Origin: Planctomycetota bacterium
GTDB lineage: Bacteria; Planctomycetota; UBA11346
Direction of reading: 5' to 3'
DNA length: 52,598 nucleotides
NCBI GenBank assembly: GCA_023150565.1
Contig: JAKLKR010000010.1
Span: 1 to 52,598, forward strand
The translations under genes were made by a program, and so were the position numbers. Below are positions 8,860 through 17,251 of the stretch, piece by piece; position 1 is the first letter of the stretch; each line of letters starts with the position of its first letter. The notes below the pieces were generated by a model. It made no database searches, was not told where the DNA came from, and was given only the letters and a program-made list of their open reading frames with translations.

Positions 8860-10158
8860 CTAGACCGTCACCGTGATGGTGCCGTCGGCGGCGAGGTTGG
8901 CGGCGGCCTGGGTGCGGCGGCCGCCGGCCTCGACGGTCAGGCGGTAGGCACCCTTGAAGCCGCGGAAGCGCACGCAGCCCTCGCCGCCGGCGGTGAGCGC
9001 GCCGGTGCGGGTTTTCCACTCGTGGTTGATCAGGCGGTCGAGGGCGTGGAAGGACGGCTTGGGCCGGTGCTCGCGGTCGATCAGCCCCGAGAGCACGCCG
9101 TCCTCGCCGGGGGCGGCGCCGCCGTCGGCGAAGTTCCACCAGGTGATGCCGCTGACCGCCGGATGGCTGAACCAGAGGCGGTAGTAGTCGCGCGCCACCT
9201 CGGCCTGGGCCTCGGCGCCCTCGGGGGTCTCGGCCGGCTGCGGGATGGTGATCTCGCTGACGTGCAGCGGCCGGCCCAGCTCAAGGTAGCCGTCGAGCGC
9301 CGCCGCCACCTCCTCGCCGCGCCAGTGGGCGGCGTCGCGGCAGACCGAGAGCATGCCCTCGACGCTGAAGCTGTGCATCTGCAGGCCGACGGTGTCGATG
9401 CGCGCGCCCTTGCCCTCCAGCTCGCGCACCAGCTCGTGGTAGCCGCGGTAGCGCGGGTTCCACACGTCGAAGTAGTCGTTGATCATCAGGGTGGCGGCGG
9501 CCGGCAGCGCGGCCTGGGCCTCGCGGAAGGCGAGGATGTCGAAGTCGGCCGGCATCGGCACCTGGGGGAACGGGGTCGGGCGGCGCCAGGAGTGCAGGCG
9601 CTCGTTGAGCACGTCCCAGCGCTGCACCACGTCGCCATAGCGCTGCGCCAGCTGGTGGATGCGCTGGGCGGTGAGGCGGGCGCACTCCCCGGCGTCGGTG
9701 GGCATCCACGGCGGCACCTGCCAGCGCGGGTTGTCCCACACCAGGGTGTGGCCGTTGATCAGCAGGCCGTGCTCGCGGCACCAGGCGATGACCGGGTCGG
9801 TGGGCGGACGGCGCCAGCGCGGCTCGCTGTCGGCGGTGAAGCGGCAGCGGCCCGGCTCGGGTTCCAGCTCGCGCCAGTACATCGCCACCGTGGCGGCGTT
9901 GAACAGCTGGCGGAAGAGATCCTGGTAGCGCTGGTCGCGGCCGTCGCCGTAGGCGCCGAACAGGAAGCAGTTGGCCCCGAAGTGGAAGGCGTGGCCGGTC
10001 TGCTCGGCGGTGACCACCGCGCCCGGCACCGGGGCGCCGGCCTGGTCCACCACCCGCACCTCGGCCTGGGCCATGCGGTAGGTGCGGATGCCGTTGGCGA
10101 TGCGGCATTCCAGCCGGCGCCACAGGGTGCGGTAGGCGTCGCTGACGAGTGCGGTCAT
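8860..10158 (-). CDS. GH10 endo-1,4-beta-xylanase
   Basis: 432 residues. The GH10 barrel has the acid/base glutamate Glu186 in WDVLNE and the nucleophile Glu302 in LHVSEITIPQP; GHTLVWDNPRWQ and the late ITWWNFADG motif are also family features. Before the barrel, about residues 25-60, is a small beta-type domain (VRVVDQAGAPVPGAVVTAEQ) like carboxypeptidase-regulatory folds. No signal peptide is visible, so it may act inside the cell or leave by another route. The start at 10158 is supported by a purine-rich ribosome site (AGGGGGA) about six bases upstream; upstream in-frame codons are unlike coding sequence. It would cut xylan or xylo-oligosaccharides and follows an acetylesterase gene on the same strand. 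Its stop lies in the CTAG duplicated by the insertion sequence. Confidence 0.9.
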   Translation of the reverse strand: MTALVSDAYRTLWRRLECRIANGIRTYRMAQAEVRVVDQAGAPVPGAVVTAEQTGHAFHFGANCFLFGAYGDGRDQRYQDLFRQLFNAATVAMYWRELEPEPGRCRFTADSEPRWRRPPTDPVIAWCREHGLLINGHTLVWDNPRWQVPPWMPTDAGECARLTAQRIHQLAQRYGDVVQRWDVLNERLHSWRRPTPFPQVPMPADFDILAFREAQAALPAAATLMINDYFDVWNPRYRGYHELVRELEGKGARIDTVGLQMHSFSVEGMLSVCRDAAHWRGEEVAAALDGYLELGRPLHVSEITIPQPAETPEGAEAQAEVARDYYRLWFSHPAVSGITWWNFADGGAAPGEDGVLSGLIDREHRPKPSFHALDRLINHEWKTRTGALTAGGEGCVRFRGFKGAYRLTVEAGGRRTQAAANLAADGTITVTV

Positions 10159-10260
10159 GGGATCCCCCTGGCGGGTTGCGCCGGAGCCGATCCTGCCGGC
10201 GGGGACCGGCGGCGACAGACCCCGACCGCCGCAGCACCGATCCCGAGCGGCCAGGCAATG

Positions 10261-10300
10261 GCCGGCCTGTGCGCGCAGACCGCTCTTCCCTGGGACCTCC
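10261..10300. repeat. dispersed intergenic repeat, copy 1
   Basis: This 40-base stretch in the 182-base gap between the esterase and xylanase genes matches 14033-14072 at 32 of 40 positions without gaps. The longest shared run is CTCTTCCCTGGGA. Both copies have the same orientation and lie upstream of minus-strand genes. The rest of the gap (10159-10260, 10301-10340) shows no other structure I can support. Confidence 0.55.
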
Positions 10301-10340
10301 TCTTCGTGCGATTCGCGCAATTCCCAGACGCCCAGCCCGC

Positions 10341-12224
10341 TCAGGGCGCGTCGCTGCGGAATGGCACCGCCGGCAGGCCGGCGCCGTTGTAGAGCGGGCA
10401 GTCGGGGGTGCCGCCCCAGGCGTAGCGCACCTTGGCCGGCTTGGCCAGCTGGGGGTGCGACACCACCACGGTGGCGCCGTCGATGCGCGCCTCGGCCGCC
10501 AGCCAGGGGCCATCAGTGCCGGCGATGGCGAAACCCTTCAGTTCGCCCTTGGCGGTCAGCCCCTGGGCGTGGTCGAAGGCCAGACGCAGGGTCGCGCCCT
10601 CGGCGGCGAGGCCGGTGAACACCGGGCCCGAGGGCACCACCGCGCTGCGCCCGTAGACGTCATGCAGGGCCCAGGCCGCCAGGCGGCGGCCGACCTCGCG
10701 CTTGGCGCGCGGATGCACGTCGTCGGGGTTGCCCACGTCGATGGCCACCGCCAGCCCGGTGTTGGGGGTGCTGCGCACCACCCGCGCCTGGGCCTCGCGC
10801 AGCAGGGTGAAGGGCCCTTCCGACACCGGCGCCTCGCTGCGCTTGCCGAAGCCGGCGAGCTGGACCACGCCGAAGGGCAGGTCCTCGCGCGCGAAGCCGG
10901 CGCGCCAGCCGGCGATCAGCCCGGTCAGGTAGCCGGCGTAGGCGCTGCCCATGCCGGCGTTGGTCTCGCCCTGGTACCACGCCACCCCGCGCACCGAGGC
11001 CGGGGTCAGGGGCGCGATCATGGCGTTCCACAGCGAGCCGGCGAGATGCGCGCCCGGGTCGCGCGGCAGCTTGGCCAGGGCGGCCTTGTCGGCGCCGCCG
11101 CGGAAGCGCCAGGGGCCGGCCAGGGGCACGCGCGCCCCGCCCGCCTCGAGCACCAGCGCGGCGGGCTCGCCGTAGATGCCACCGTCGCCGCCGGCGCGCA
11201 GGCGGATGGCGATGGTGTTGGCGCCGGCCTTCAGCAGCCCGGCCGGGATGGCATAGCTGCGCGCGTCCTCCCAGCCCTCGCCCTTGCCGACCTCGACCCC
11301 GTTCAGGTAGGTGGTGTCGCTGTCGACGGTGATGCCCAGCCCCAGCCGGCCGGCGGCGCCGGCGGCCGCGGCCGGCAGCTCGACGGTGCGGCGCAGCCAG
11401 GCGATGCCGCCGTCCTGGACCACCCCCTGCGGCTTCCAGGTGCCGGGAACCTTGAAGGTGCGCCAGGCGGCATCGTCGTGGTCGGCCCGGGCCTGGCCCT
11501 GATCGGGATCGGCCTCGGCCCACCACGCCGCCCGCGCCGCCGCCAGCTTGACGTCGTCCCACTCTTTCTGCTTGGCCAGCGCCGGCTCGGCGCCCGCCAC
11601 CTTGGTCAGGGCGGGCAGGCTGGTCCAGGCCTCGACCGTGGTGCCGCCCCAGGCGGCGTTCACCACCCCCACCGGCACCCCCAGCTCGCGCTCCAGCTCG
11701 CGGGCGAAGTAGTAGCCGACCGCGGTGAACTGGCCGGGGCCGTCGGCGGCGACCTTCCAGCGGCCCGCGCAGGTGGCGGCCGGGGTAGTGGTGTAGGTCT
11801 TGGCGACGCGGAACTGGCGCACCGTGGCCAGGCTCTTGGCCGCCACCCGCTCCTCGGCCCAGCCGTCGGAGTTCTGCACGTTCCATTCCATGTTCGACTG
11901 CCCCGAGCACAGCCACACCTCGCCCACCAGCAGGTCGGCGACGCGCGCCTGGCGGGCCCCGGCGGACGCCACCAGCTCGTAGGGCCCGCCCGCCGGCAGC
12001 GCCGGCAGCAGCACCTGCCAGCGGCCGTCGGGCCCCGCCACCGCCTCGGCGCTGCGCCCGGCCAGGGTCACGCTGACGCGCTCGCCGGCCGCCGACCAGC
12101 CCCACACCGGCAGCGGCCGCTCGCGCTGCAGCACCGCGTGGTCGCTGAACAGCGGGTGGAGGAAGGGCGGCTCGGCGGCGGAGCCGGCGGCGGCAAGGGC
12201 GAGGAGGGCGAGGGTGCGGGCCAT
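10341..12224 (-). CDS. exported SASA-family carbohydrate acetylesterase (sialate O-acetylesterase-like)
   Basis: 627 residues beginning with a signal peptide (LALLALAAAGSAAEPP), so probably periplasmic or secreted. The SGNH/SASA catalytic serine is Ser110 in LCSGQSNMEW, and the Asp-x-x-His pair is Asp501 and His504 in NPDDVHP. VNAAWGGTTVEAW and GVAWYQGETNAG are typical family blocks. A beta-rich jelly-roll insert lies at about 260-370 (WLRRTVELP, YLNGVEVG). Members of this family remove acetyl groups from sialic acids or plant polysaccharides. Next to a GH10 xylanase, acetylated xylan is the more likely substrate; this is inference. The start at 12224 is set by the signal peptide; no strong ribosome site is seen. 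Confidence 0.9.
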   Translation of the reverse strand: MARTLALLALAAAGSAAEPPFLHPLFSDHAVLQRERPLPVWGWSAAGERVSVTLAGRSAEAVAGPDGRWQVLLPALPAGGPYELVASAGARQARVADLLVGEVWLCSGQSNMEWNVQNSDGWAEERVAAKSLATVRQFRVAKTYTTTPAATCAGRWKVAADGPGQFTAVGYYFARELERELGVPVGVVNAAWGGTTVEAWTSLPALTKVAGAEPALAKQKEWDDVKLAAARAAWWAEADPDQGQARADHDDAAWRTFKVPGTWKPQGVVQDGGIAWLRRTVELPAAAAGAAGRLGLGITVDSDTTYLNGVEVGKGEGWEDARSYAIPAGLLKAGANTIAIRLRAGGDGGIYGEPAALVLEAGGARVPLAGPWRFRGGADKAALAKLPRDPGAHLAGSLWNAMIAPLTPASVRGVAWYQGETNAGMGSAYAGYLTGLIAGWRAGFAREDLPFGVVQLAGFGKRSEAPVSEGPFTLLREAQARVVRSTPNTGLAVAIDVGNPDDVHPRAKREVGRRLAAWALHDVYGRSAVVPSGPVFTGLAAEGATLRLAFDHAQGLTAKGELKGFAIAGTDGPWLAAEARIDGATVVVSHPQLAKPAKVRYAWGGTPDCPLYNGAGLPAVPFRSDAP

Positions 12225-12279
12225 GGCGGAGTCTATACTCCCGGCGGAAGGCGCTCGTTGAATCGATGCAATAAGTGGT

Positions 12280-13998
12280 CTATGGCGATCCGGCGGGCAG
12301 CCGGCCGATCAGCTTGAAGTCGCACACGCGCACCTCGATGGCCCCGTCGGGGCCGCGCAGCAGGCGCTCCTCGCCCGCGAGCGAGACCAGGAAGTCGCGC
12401 AGGTCGAGCAGGCCGCCATCGAAGCCGGCGGCGGCCATGCGCGCGCGGATGGCGGCGACGGTGTCCTCGGCCTGGCCGCGCCCCATCAGCCCGCGCGCCA
12501 CCGCGGCCTCGAGGTCGAGCGGGCGGGTGGGCGGGCTGCCGCCGGGCGCCGCCGGCGACAGCGAGCCGTTGAAGTAGCCCTGGATCACCACGTAGTTGTG
12601 GTTGTCGGCCAGCACCGGCCGGCCATCGGGGCCGATGATGGCGCGATGGGAATCGTAGCGCCGGTGGTCCTCGACCGGCTCGAGCTTGCGCGAGCCGGTG
12701 CGGTAGATGGCGCGCACGAAGGTGGTGGGGATGCCGGCGGCGGCGAGCGCAGCGGCGAGCGCGGCCTCCTCGAACGGGCTGTTGTAGCCGCGCGCGTGCG
12801 CGCGCTCCGCCAGCGCGGCGTCGCCCGGGCCGACCGGCCGTTCGCCCACCATCGAGGTCTTCCACACCAGGTGGATCTGGTCCTTGGTCAGGGTGTAGTG
12901 CACGTCGTGGCGCGGCGACAGGCGCGAACCCGGGGTGCGCCGCCAGCGCTCGGGCAGGAAGAAGTCGAACAGGCGGGCGTTGCGCCCCACCACCCACAGG
13001 CGGCCGCCGGTGCTCTCGACCTGGCCGTGGACGAAGGGCACCCCCAGCACCTCGACCTGGGCCAGGTGCGGGGGCAGCGGGCTGGCGTCGAAGCGGTGGT
13101 GCAGCTCGTCGAAATAGCAGATGCGGCGGTGCAGGTGCACCTGCGACTGGTATTCGGGCGTGCGCAGCAGCAGCTCGTAGTCGATCATGGCGTAGCGCCG
13201 CTGCTCGACCATGTCCGCGACCGCCGCCGCCGCCGCGATCGGCTCCGCCGGGACCTCGGCCAGCACGCGCTCGGGCAGGATGATGTGCACCGGCTTCATG
13301 TCGGCGACGGTGAAGCCCTTGGCCGCCAGGTCGGCCAGCACGCGGTCGTTCAGCCGCCAGGGCAGCTCGCGCACCATGTCGGCGGGGGCGCCACGCTCGA
13401 CCAGGGTCTCGACCACGTTGAGGCCGTGGATCCAGCCGTAGATCAGCTTGTACTGCTTGAGGATGTCGAGGTCGAGGCCGGGATGCTGGCGGCGGATGCG
13501 GTTGATGCGGTCCTCGCTGCGCCCGGTCTGCCATTCCTGCATGCGCTCGGGCGGCACGTAGATCGCCAGCGGCTCCTGCGCCTCGATCTTCAGCGCCGGC
13601 GGTCCGTGGCGGCCCTCGCGCATCTCCATCACCAGCGAGAACTCCTCCCACGGGCTGTTGAACTCGGCGTTGACGAACTCGCGCAGCAGCTGGGTGTCGA
13701 CCGGGATGTCCTCGCCCACCCGGCAGTTCTTCACCACCAGGTCGATGCTGCGCCCGGCCACCTCGCGGGTCGGCACCCGGAACACCGCGCTGGTGCCGAG
13801 CAGGCGCTGGCGGCGGCTCTGGAACCACTCCGGCTCGTACCAGTTCTCGACCCGGAGCAGGTCCGCGTAGGCCATGCCGAAGCGGGTCAGGTAGAGGTCG
13901 CCGCCGTCGGCGGTGCGCTGGTGCAGGTACAGCACCCCCAGCACCTCGACGAACTGGTCGCTCGGCGGCGCCGCCGGCACGGGATCTGGCGTGGTCAT
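12280..13998 (-). CDS. conserved protein of unknown function, 572 residues
   Basis: I recall homologous sequences from planctomycete and verrucomicrobial genomes but know no function. The N-terminal part has FVEVLGVLYLHQRTADGGDLYLTR (residues about 16-39 in two blocks), then RSIDLVVKNCRVGEDIPVDT and FNSPWEEFSLVMEM. The middle has GWIHGLNVVETLVERG, then VHIILPERVL, then MIDYELLLRTPE, a spacing that faintly recalls a protein-kinase-like fold without its catalytic motifs. A second half begins near 310 (VEVLGVPFVHGQVE) and echoes the N-terminal opening, suggesting a repeated fold. No signal peptide or membrane segment is visible. It lies 55 bases before the acetylesterase on the same strand and probably shares its transcript. 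Confidence 0.75.
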   Translation of the reverse strand: MTTPDPVPAAPPSDQFVEVLGVLYLHQRTADGGDLYLTRFGMAYADLLRVENWYEPEWFQSRRQRLLGTSAVFRVPTREVAGRSIDLVVKNCRVGEDIPVDTQLLREFVNAEFNSPWEEFSLVMEMREGRHGPPALKIEAQEPLAIYVPPERMQEWQTGRSEDRINRIRRQHPGLDLDILKQYKLIYGWIHGLNVVETLVERGAPADMVRELPWRLNDRVLADLAAKGFTVADMKPVHIILPERVLAEVPAEPIAAAAAVADMVEQRRYAMIDYELLLRTPEYQSQVHLHRRICYFDELHHRFDASPLPPHLAQVEVLGVPFVHGQVESTGGRLWVVGRNARLFDFFLPERWRRTPGSRLSPRHDVHYTLTKDQIHLVWKTSMVGERPVGPGDAALAERAHARGYNSPFEEAALAAALAAAGIPTTFVRAIYRTGSRKLEPVEDHRRYDSHRAIIGPDGRPVLADNHNYVVIQGYFNGSLSPAAPGGSPPTRPLDLEAAVARGLMGRGQAEDTVAAIRARMAAAGFDGGLLDLRDFLVSLAGEERLLRGPDGAIEVRVCDFKLIGRLPAGSP

Positions 13999-14032
13999 GG
14001 GGCCACAGTATCAGCGATGAGGCTGAGCAAAT

Positions 14033-14072
14033 GCCCGCCTGCACGGGCAGACTCCTCTTCCCTGGGAGCGCC
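14033..14072. repeat. dispersed intergenic repeat, copy 2
   Basis: It matches 10261-10300 at 32 of 40 bases without gaps. It overlaps the left arm of the inverted pair in the same gap. Its end at 14033 is 35 bases upstream of the start of the unknown 572-residue gene. Confidence 0.55.
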
Positions 14073-14084
14073 GGGCCCCAGCCC
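14059..14084. repeat. left arm of a 26-base inverted repeat pair
   Basis: It reads TCCCTGGGAGCGCCGGGC and continues to CCCAGCCC. The reverse complement of 14193-14218 matches it at 24 of 26 positions. The arms are separated by 108 bases. The pattern is like paired REP-type elements or a small non-autonomous element. Confidence 0.65.
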
Positions 14085-14192
14085 AATGGCGAAAAGCCAA
14101 GGCAGATCGAGTGCCGTGGACGGCTCTTTCGGAGCGTCGACGCCCACGTCGACGCCGCGGTGATGCTGCCATGGTCCCAGGCTCGAATTGCC

Positions 14193-14218
14193 GGGCTGGA
14201 GCCCGGCGGTCCCAGGGA
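14193..14218. repeat. right arm of a 26-base inverted repeat pair
   Basis: Inverted partner of 14059-14084, differing at two positions. Directly before it, GGTCCCAGGCTCG (14173-14185) carries a further partial copy of the CCCAGG core. Confidence 0.65.
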
Positions 14219-14304
14219 CGCGGCTGCTGCTGCGTGCGGTTTGAGCGGTTCTTCGGCGCCATCAGCCTCTTGCGCTGCCGGCCCGGTGGCTGGGATCGCC
14301 GCCC

Positions 14305-14589
14305 ATGCCCACCCCGCTGCAGCTGGCCGCCGCCGTCTATGCCGGCATGAGCGTGGTGGCGCTGATCGCCTACGCCCGCGACAAGCGCGCCGCCCGGCGC
14401 GGCGACCGCCGCACCCCCGAGGCGGTGCTGCACGGCATCGAACTGCTGGGCGGCTGGCCGGGCGCCCTGCTGGCCCAGCGCCTGTTCCGCCACAAGAACG
14501 CCAAGCTGTCGTACCAGCTGGTGTTCTGGCTGATCGGCGCGCTCCACCTGGGGGCTTGGGTGGCGGTGCTGCGCGTCGTCAGCGGCTGA
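14305..14589 (+). CDS. DUF1294 small membrane protein
   Basis: 94 residues with hydrophobic segments at about 5-25 and 68-90. The DUF1294 signature is clear: AYARDKRAARRGDRRTPE, then LLGGWPGALLAQRLFRHKNAK, split here at the Gly-Gly. The family has no established function; members are small inner-membrane proteins, sometimes fused to a cold-shock domain. The ATG at 14305 gives the usual family length. The last 11 bases overlap the end of the convergent hydrolase gene. Confidence 0.85.
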   Translation: MPTPLQLAAAVYAGMSVVALIAYARDKRAARRGDRRTPEAVLHGIELLGGWPGALLAQRLFRHKNAKLSYQLVFWLIGALHLGAWVAVLRVVSG

Positions 14590-17209
14590 CCACCACGTAC
14601 AGGCGGTCGCGCGGCAGCACCAGGCGGCCGGCGGCCATCGGCACCGCGCCGGCGGGCATGCCGTTGCCGTCGGCGGCCTGGGCGCGCAGCCCGGCCCCGG
14701 CGGCGAAGGTCACGCTGGCGTCGATCTCGACCACGTTGATCGGCGCCCGCCCGGGATCATCGATGCGGCCACCGGCGGCGCGCCAGCCGAACAGGCGCTC
14801 CTCGCTGAAGGCCTGCACCAGCATGCGCCGCGAGCGCGCCAGCGGGGCGCCGTCCAGGCTGATGACGTGCACGGTGGCGTACTCGTTGGCGCAGCGGATG
14901 GTCACGTCCGTGAGGCGGATCTCGCCCGCCTTGCCGAGGAAGCCGGTGGCGGCCTGGCTGGCGGGGGCGTCGACCGTCACCAGCCCGCGCCCCCAGTCCC
15001 AGCGCAGCTGGCCGGTGAGGCTGGCCACCACCCGGGCGCCGCGGTCCACCGCCGTCGCCAGGCGCGCATCGCTGAGCGCCGCCGCCCCCGCCGGCGCCCC
15101 GGGCAGGTCGCTGACCACGCGCTCGACCCGCCCGGCCAGGCAGGCGAGGGGATCGGCCTCGGCGCGCACCGCGGCGGCGGCGGCGCCGGGCACGCGCACG
15201 TCGCTGCTGGCGCCTTCCGCCACCCCGGCGTCGCGCAGCGCCAGCAGGTCGGCGCTGGCCGACACCCGCCGCACCGCCACCGGCGCCGGCGCCAGATCGC
15301 CGCGGCGGTACTGCAGGGCGGCGGCGGGGAACTGGCCGAGCACCCCGGGGGTCATCAGCGGCCACTTCTCGCTGCCGTCGGCCCACCAGGTGCCGCGCCG
15401 GGCGGCGAAGGCGAACACCCCGTCGACCCCCTGCAGGGCGGCGTAGCTGGCGGTCAGCAGCACGCCGTCGGCGGTGAAGCGGTTGGGCCGGCTCCAGGCG
15501 ATCTCGCTGATTATCGACGGGCGCCCGGCCAGCTGCACGAAGGCGAGCGGGGTGGCGGCCGGCTCCAGCACCGCGGCGCGATCGCTCCAGGTGTGGCCGG
15601 CGCGCACGCTCCAGCCGGCGGCCTCGCCCTTGTGCTCGCCGGCGAAATAGCCATGGCGGTCGACCAGATCGGTCGAGGCGGCGTAGGTCCAGCGTTCGAG
15701 CGCGCCCAGCCGGCGGTCGTCGGCGGTGATCCAGTTGCTGGCGCTGATCAGGCCCTGGAAGCCGCACTCCTGGCGCAGGAAGCCCGCCAGCTCGCGGTAG
15801 GCCGCCACCGTCAGCTCGGCATAGAAGCGCGCCTGGTCGGCGACCCGCGCCTGGCGCGCCGGCCCGGTCTTGGCGAGGGCGTCGCCGGTCAGGTCCCAGG
15901 GCGGCAGCAGCGCCAGCCGGCCCTCGCCGGGGGCGTCGTCGTCGAGGCGCACCCCCCACGCCGCCAGGGCGCGCTCGGGCGAGCCGTGGCGCTCCCTGGC
16001 CCAGGCAGCGAAGCGTTCGCACAGGGTGCGCCAGGGCCCGGGGCCGAGGTTCTCGCGGGCCAGGGTCCAGAAGAACAGCGAGTCCTCGTTCTGCAGCTCC
16101 CACACCGCCACCGCCGGGTCCTCGGCCAGGGTCCTGCCGGTGTGCGGGTTGCGGGTGGTCAGCAGGGCCTTGGCCCAGGCCTTGTAGAGGGCCTGGAAGC
16201 GCGGCTCGAACAGCAGCAGGCCGAAGGGATGGCGGCCCAGGGCGGCACCCTCGATGCCGTCGCCCGGCTTCAGCTCGAGCCACAGCGGGAACCAGGTCGA
16301 CAGATGGACGTAGATGCCCTGCTCGGCCGCCGCCGCCACGTTGACGCACACCCGCTCCACCGCCGCCGGCGACAGCGCGCGCGGGTCGGCGCCGGTGCGG
16401 TCGGCGACCAGGCCGTGCAGGCGCACCATGTTGACCCCGTTCTTGGCCAGCCGGCGCATCAGGTAGCGGGCCGCCTCGATCCCTTCGTCGCTGGCGGCAT
16501 TGGCCGCCCACAGGCGCTGCGGTCTCCCCGCGCCGTCGACCAGCTCGTCGCCGCGCGCCCGCAGCCGGCCGCGCTCGCCGGCGCGGCCCTCGTTGAGCGC
16601 GCGCAGGTCGAAGAGCGCCCCGGCGGCGAAGGGGTCGGGCGGGGGCGCGAAGGCGAAGCAGCCCGGCTCGGCGTCGCTGAGCACGGTGCCCGGCCGGGTC
16701 TTGCCGGCGGGGGTGAAGGGCGCCGCCGCCAGCAGCAGCACGTCGATGCCGGCGTGATGGTTGAGGGTGGCGGTGGTGCGCACCTCGACGGTGCGGGCGC
16801 CGGCCTCCAGGCGCGCGGCGCCGCCGCGCATCCAGGCCACGAAGCGCAGGTCGGGCTTGCCGTCGGCGGCGATGTTGAGCTGGTCCTGGGGGTGGGCGGC
16901 ATCGACCGCCTGCCAGGCCCCGCCATCGACCCGCCAGTCGAGCCCGGCCTGCACCGGGTTGGCGCGCAGCCACAGGGTCCACTCGGCGGCGCGCGGCACC
17001 TGCACCGTCCAGCTCGCGCTCGCCCCGGCGGGGCCGTCGAAGGTGGTCAGCCAGGCGCCGCCGCTGAGCTGCTCCTTGCGCACCGCGTCGCTGTACCACG
17101 GGTGCGGCCTGAAGGTGGCGCTGCGCCCGGACTCGCCCTCGACCCACACGAAGTCGTCGGACTCGGCCGCGGCGAGGGCGAGCGGGATCAGCAGCAGGAG
17201 GTTGCGCAT
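14579..17209 (-). CDS. exported clan GH-A glycoside hydrolase (GH5/GH42-like)
   Basis: 876 residues with an N-terminal signal peptide (NLLLLIPLALAAAES). Residues about 20-170 form a beta-sandwich resembling carbohydrate-binding domains (FVWVEGESG, WLRANPVQAGLDWRVDGG). A TIM barrel follows: GVNMVRLHGL, acid/base Glu375 in VWELQNEDS, and nucleophile Glu569 in SIISEIAWSRP, the two-glutamate pattern of clan GH-A. The C-terminal ~230 residues are another beta-rich region. The exact family is uncertain; GH5-like cellulase or mannanase and GH42-like are both possible. It is alone on this strand in its immediate area, but fits the xylanase/acetylesterase group next door. Confidence 0.82.
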   Translation of the reverse strand: MRNLLLLIPLALAAAESDDFVWVEGESGRSATFRPHPWYSDAVRKEQLSGGAWLTTFDGPAGASASWTVQVPRAAEWTLWLRANPVQAGLDWRVDGGAWQAVDAAHPQDQLNIAADGKPDLRFVAWMRGGAARLEAGARTVEVRTTATLNHHAGIDVLLLAAAPFTPAGKTRPGTVLSDAEPGCFAFAPPPDPFAAGALFDLRALNEGRAGERGRLRARGDELVDGAGRPQRLWAANAASDEGIEAARYLMRRLAKNGVNMVRLHGLVADRTGADPRALSPAAVERVCVNVAAAAEQGIYVHLSTWFPLWLELKPGDGIEGAALGRHPFGLLLFEPRFQALYKAWAKALLTTRNPHTGRTLAEDPAVAVWELQNEDSLFFWTLARENLGPGPWRTLCERFAAWARERHGSPERALAAWGVRLDDDAPGEGRLALLPPWDLTGDALAKTGPARQARVADQARFYAELTVAAYRELAGFLRQECGFQGLISASNWITADDRRLGALERWTYAASTDLVDRHGYFAGEHKGEAAGWSVRAGHTWSDRAAVLEPAATPLAFVQLAGRPSIISEIAWSRPNRFTADGVLLTASYAALQGVDGVFAFAARRGTWWADGSEKWPLMTPGVLGQFPAAALQYRRGDLAPAPVAVRRVSASADLLALRDAGVAEGASSDVRVPGAAAAAVRAEADPLACLAGRVERVVSDLPGAPAGAAALSDARLATAVDRGARVVASLTGQLRWDWGRGLVTVDAPASQAATGFLGKAGEIRLTDVTIRCANEYATVHVISLDGAPLARSRRMLVQAFSEERLFGWRAAGGRIDDPGRAPINVVEIDASVTFAAGAGLRAQAADGNGMPAGAVPMAAGRLVLPRDRLYVVVSR

Positions 17210-17251
17210 GGGAGCACTCCGCCCGGGACCATGGCCGGTGCATGACCGGCT

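Larger units (their letters stand above)
13999..14304. other. 306-base intergenic region with repeat elements
   Basis: This gap separates the divergent 572-residue gene (minus) and the DUF1294 gene (plus), so it must hold promoters for both; I cannot pick a convincing -10/-35 pair. It contains copy 2 of a dispersed 40-base repeat (14033-14072) and a pair of 26-base inverted repeats (14059-14084 and 14193-14218). Between them is a doubled palindrome CGTCGACG near 14136-14156. No open reading frame of note is present. Confidence 0.6.

Noticed and set aside
12225..12279. Promoter for the acetylesterase using TATAGA near 12230-12235 on the minus strand
   Set aside because: No -35 hexamer at acceptable spacing. 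The gene can be read through from the upstream 572-residue gene.
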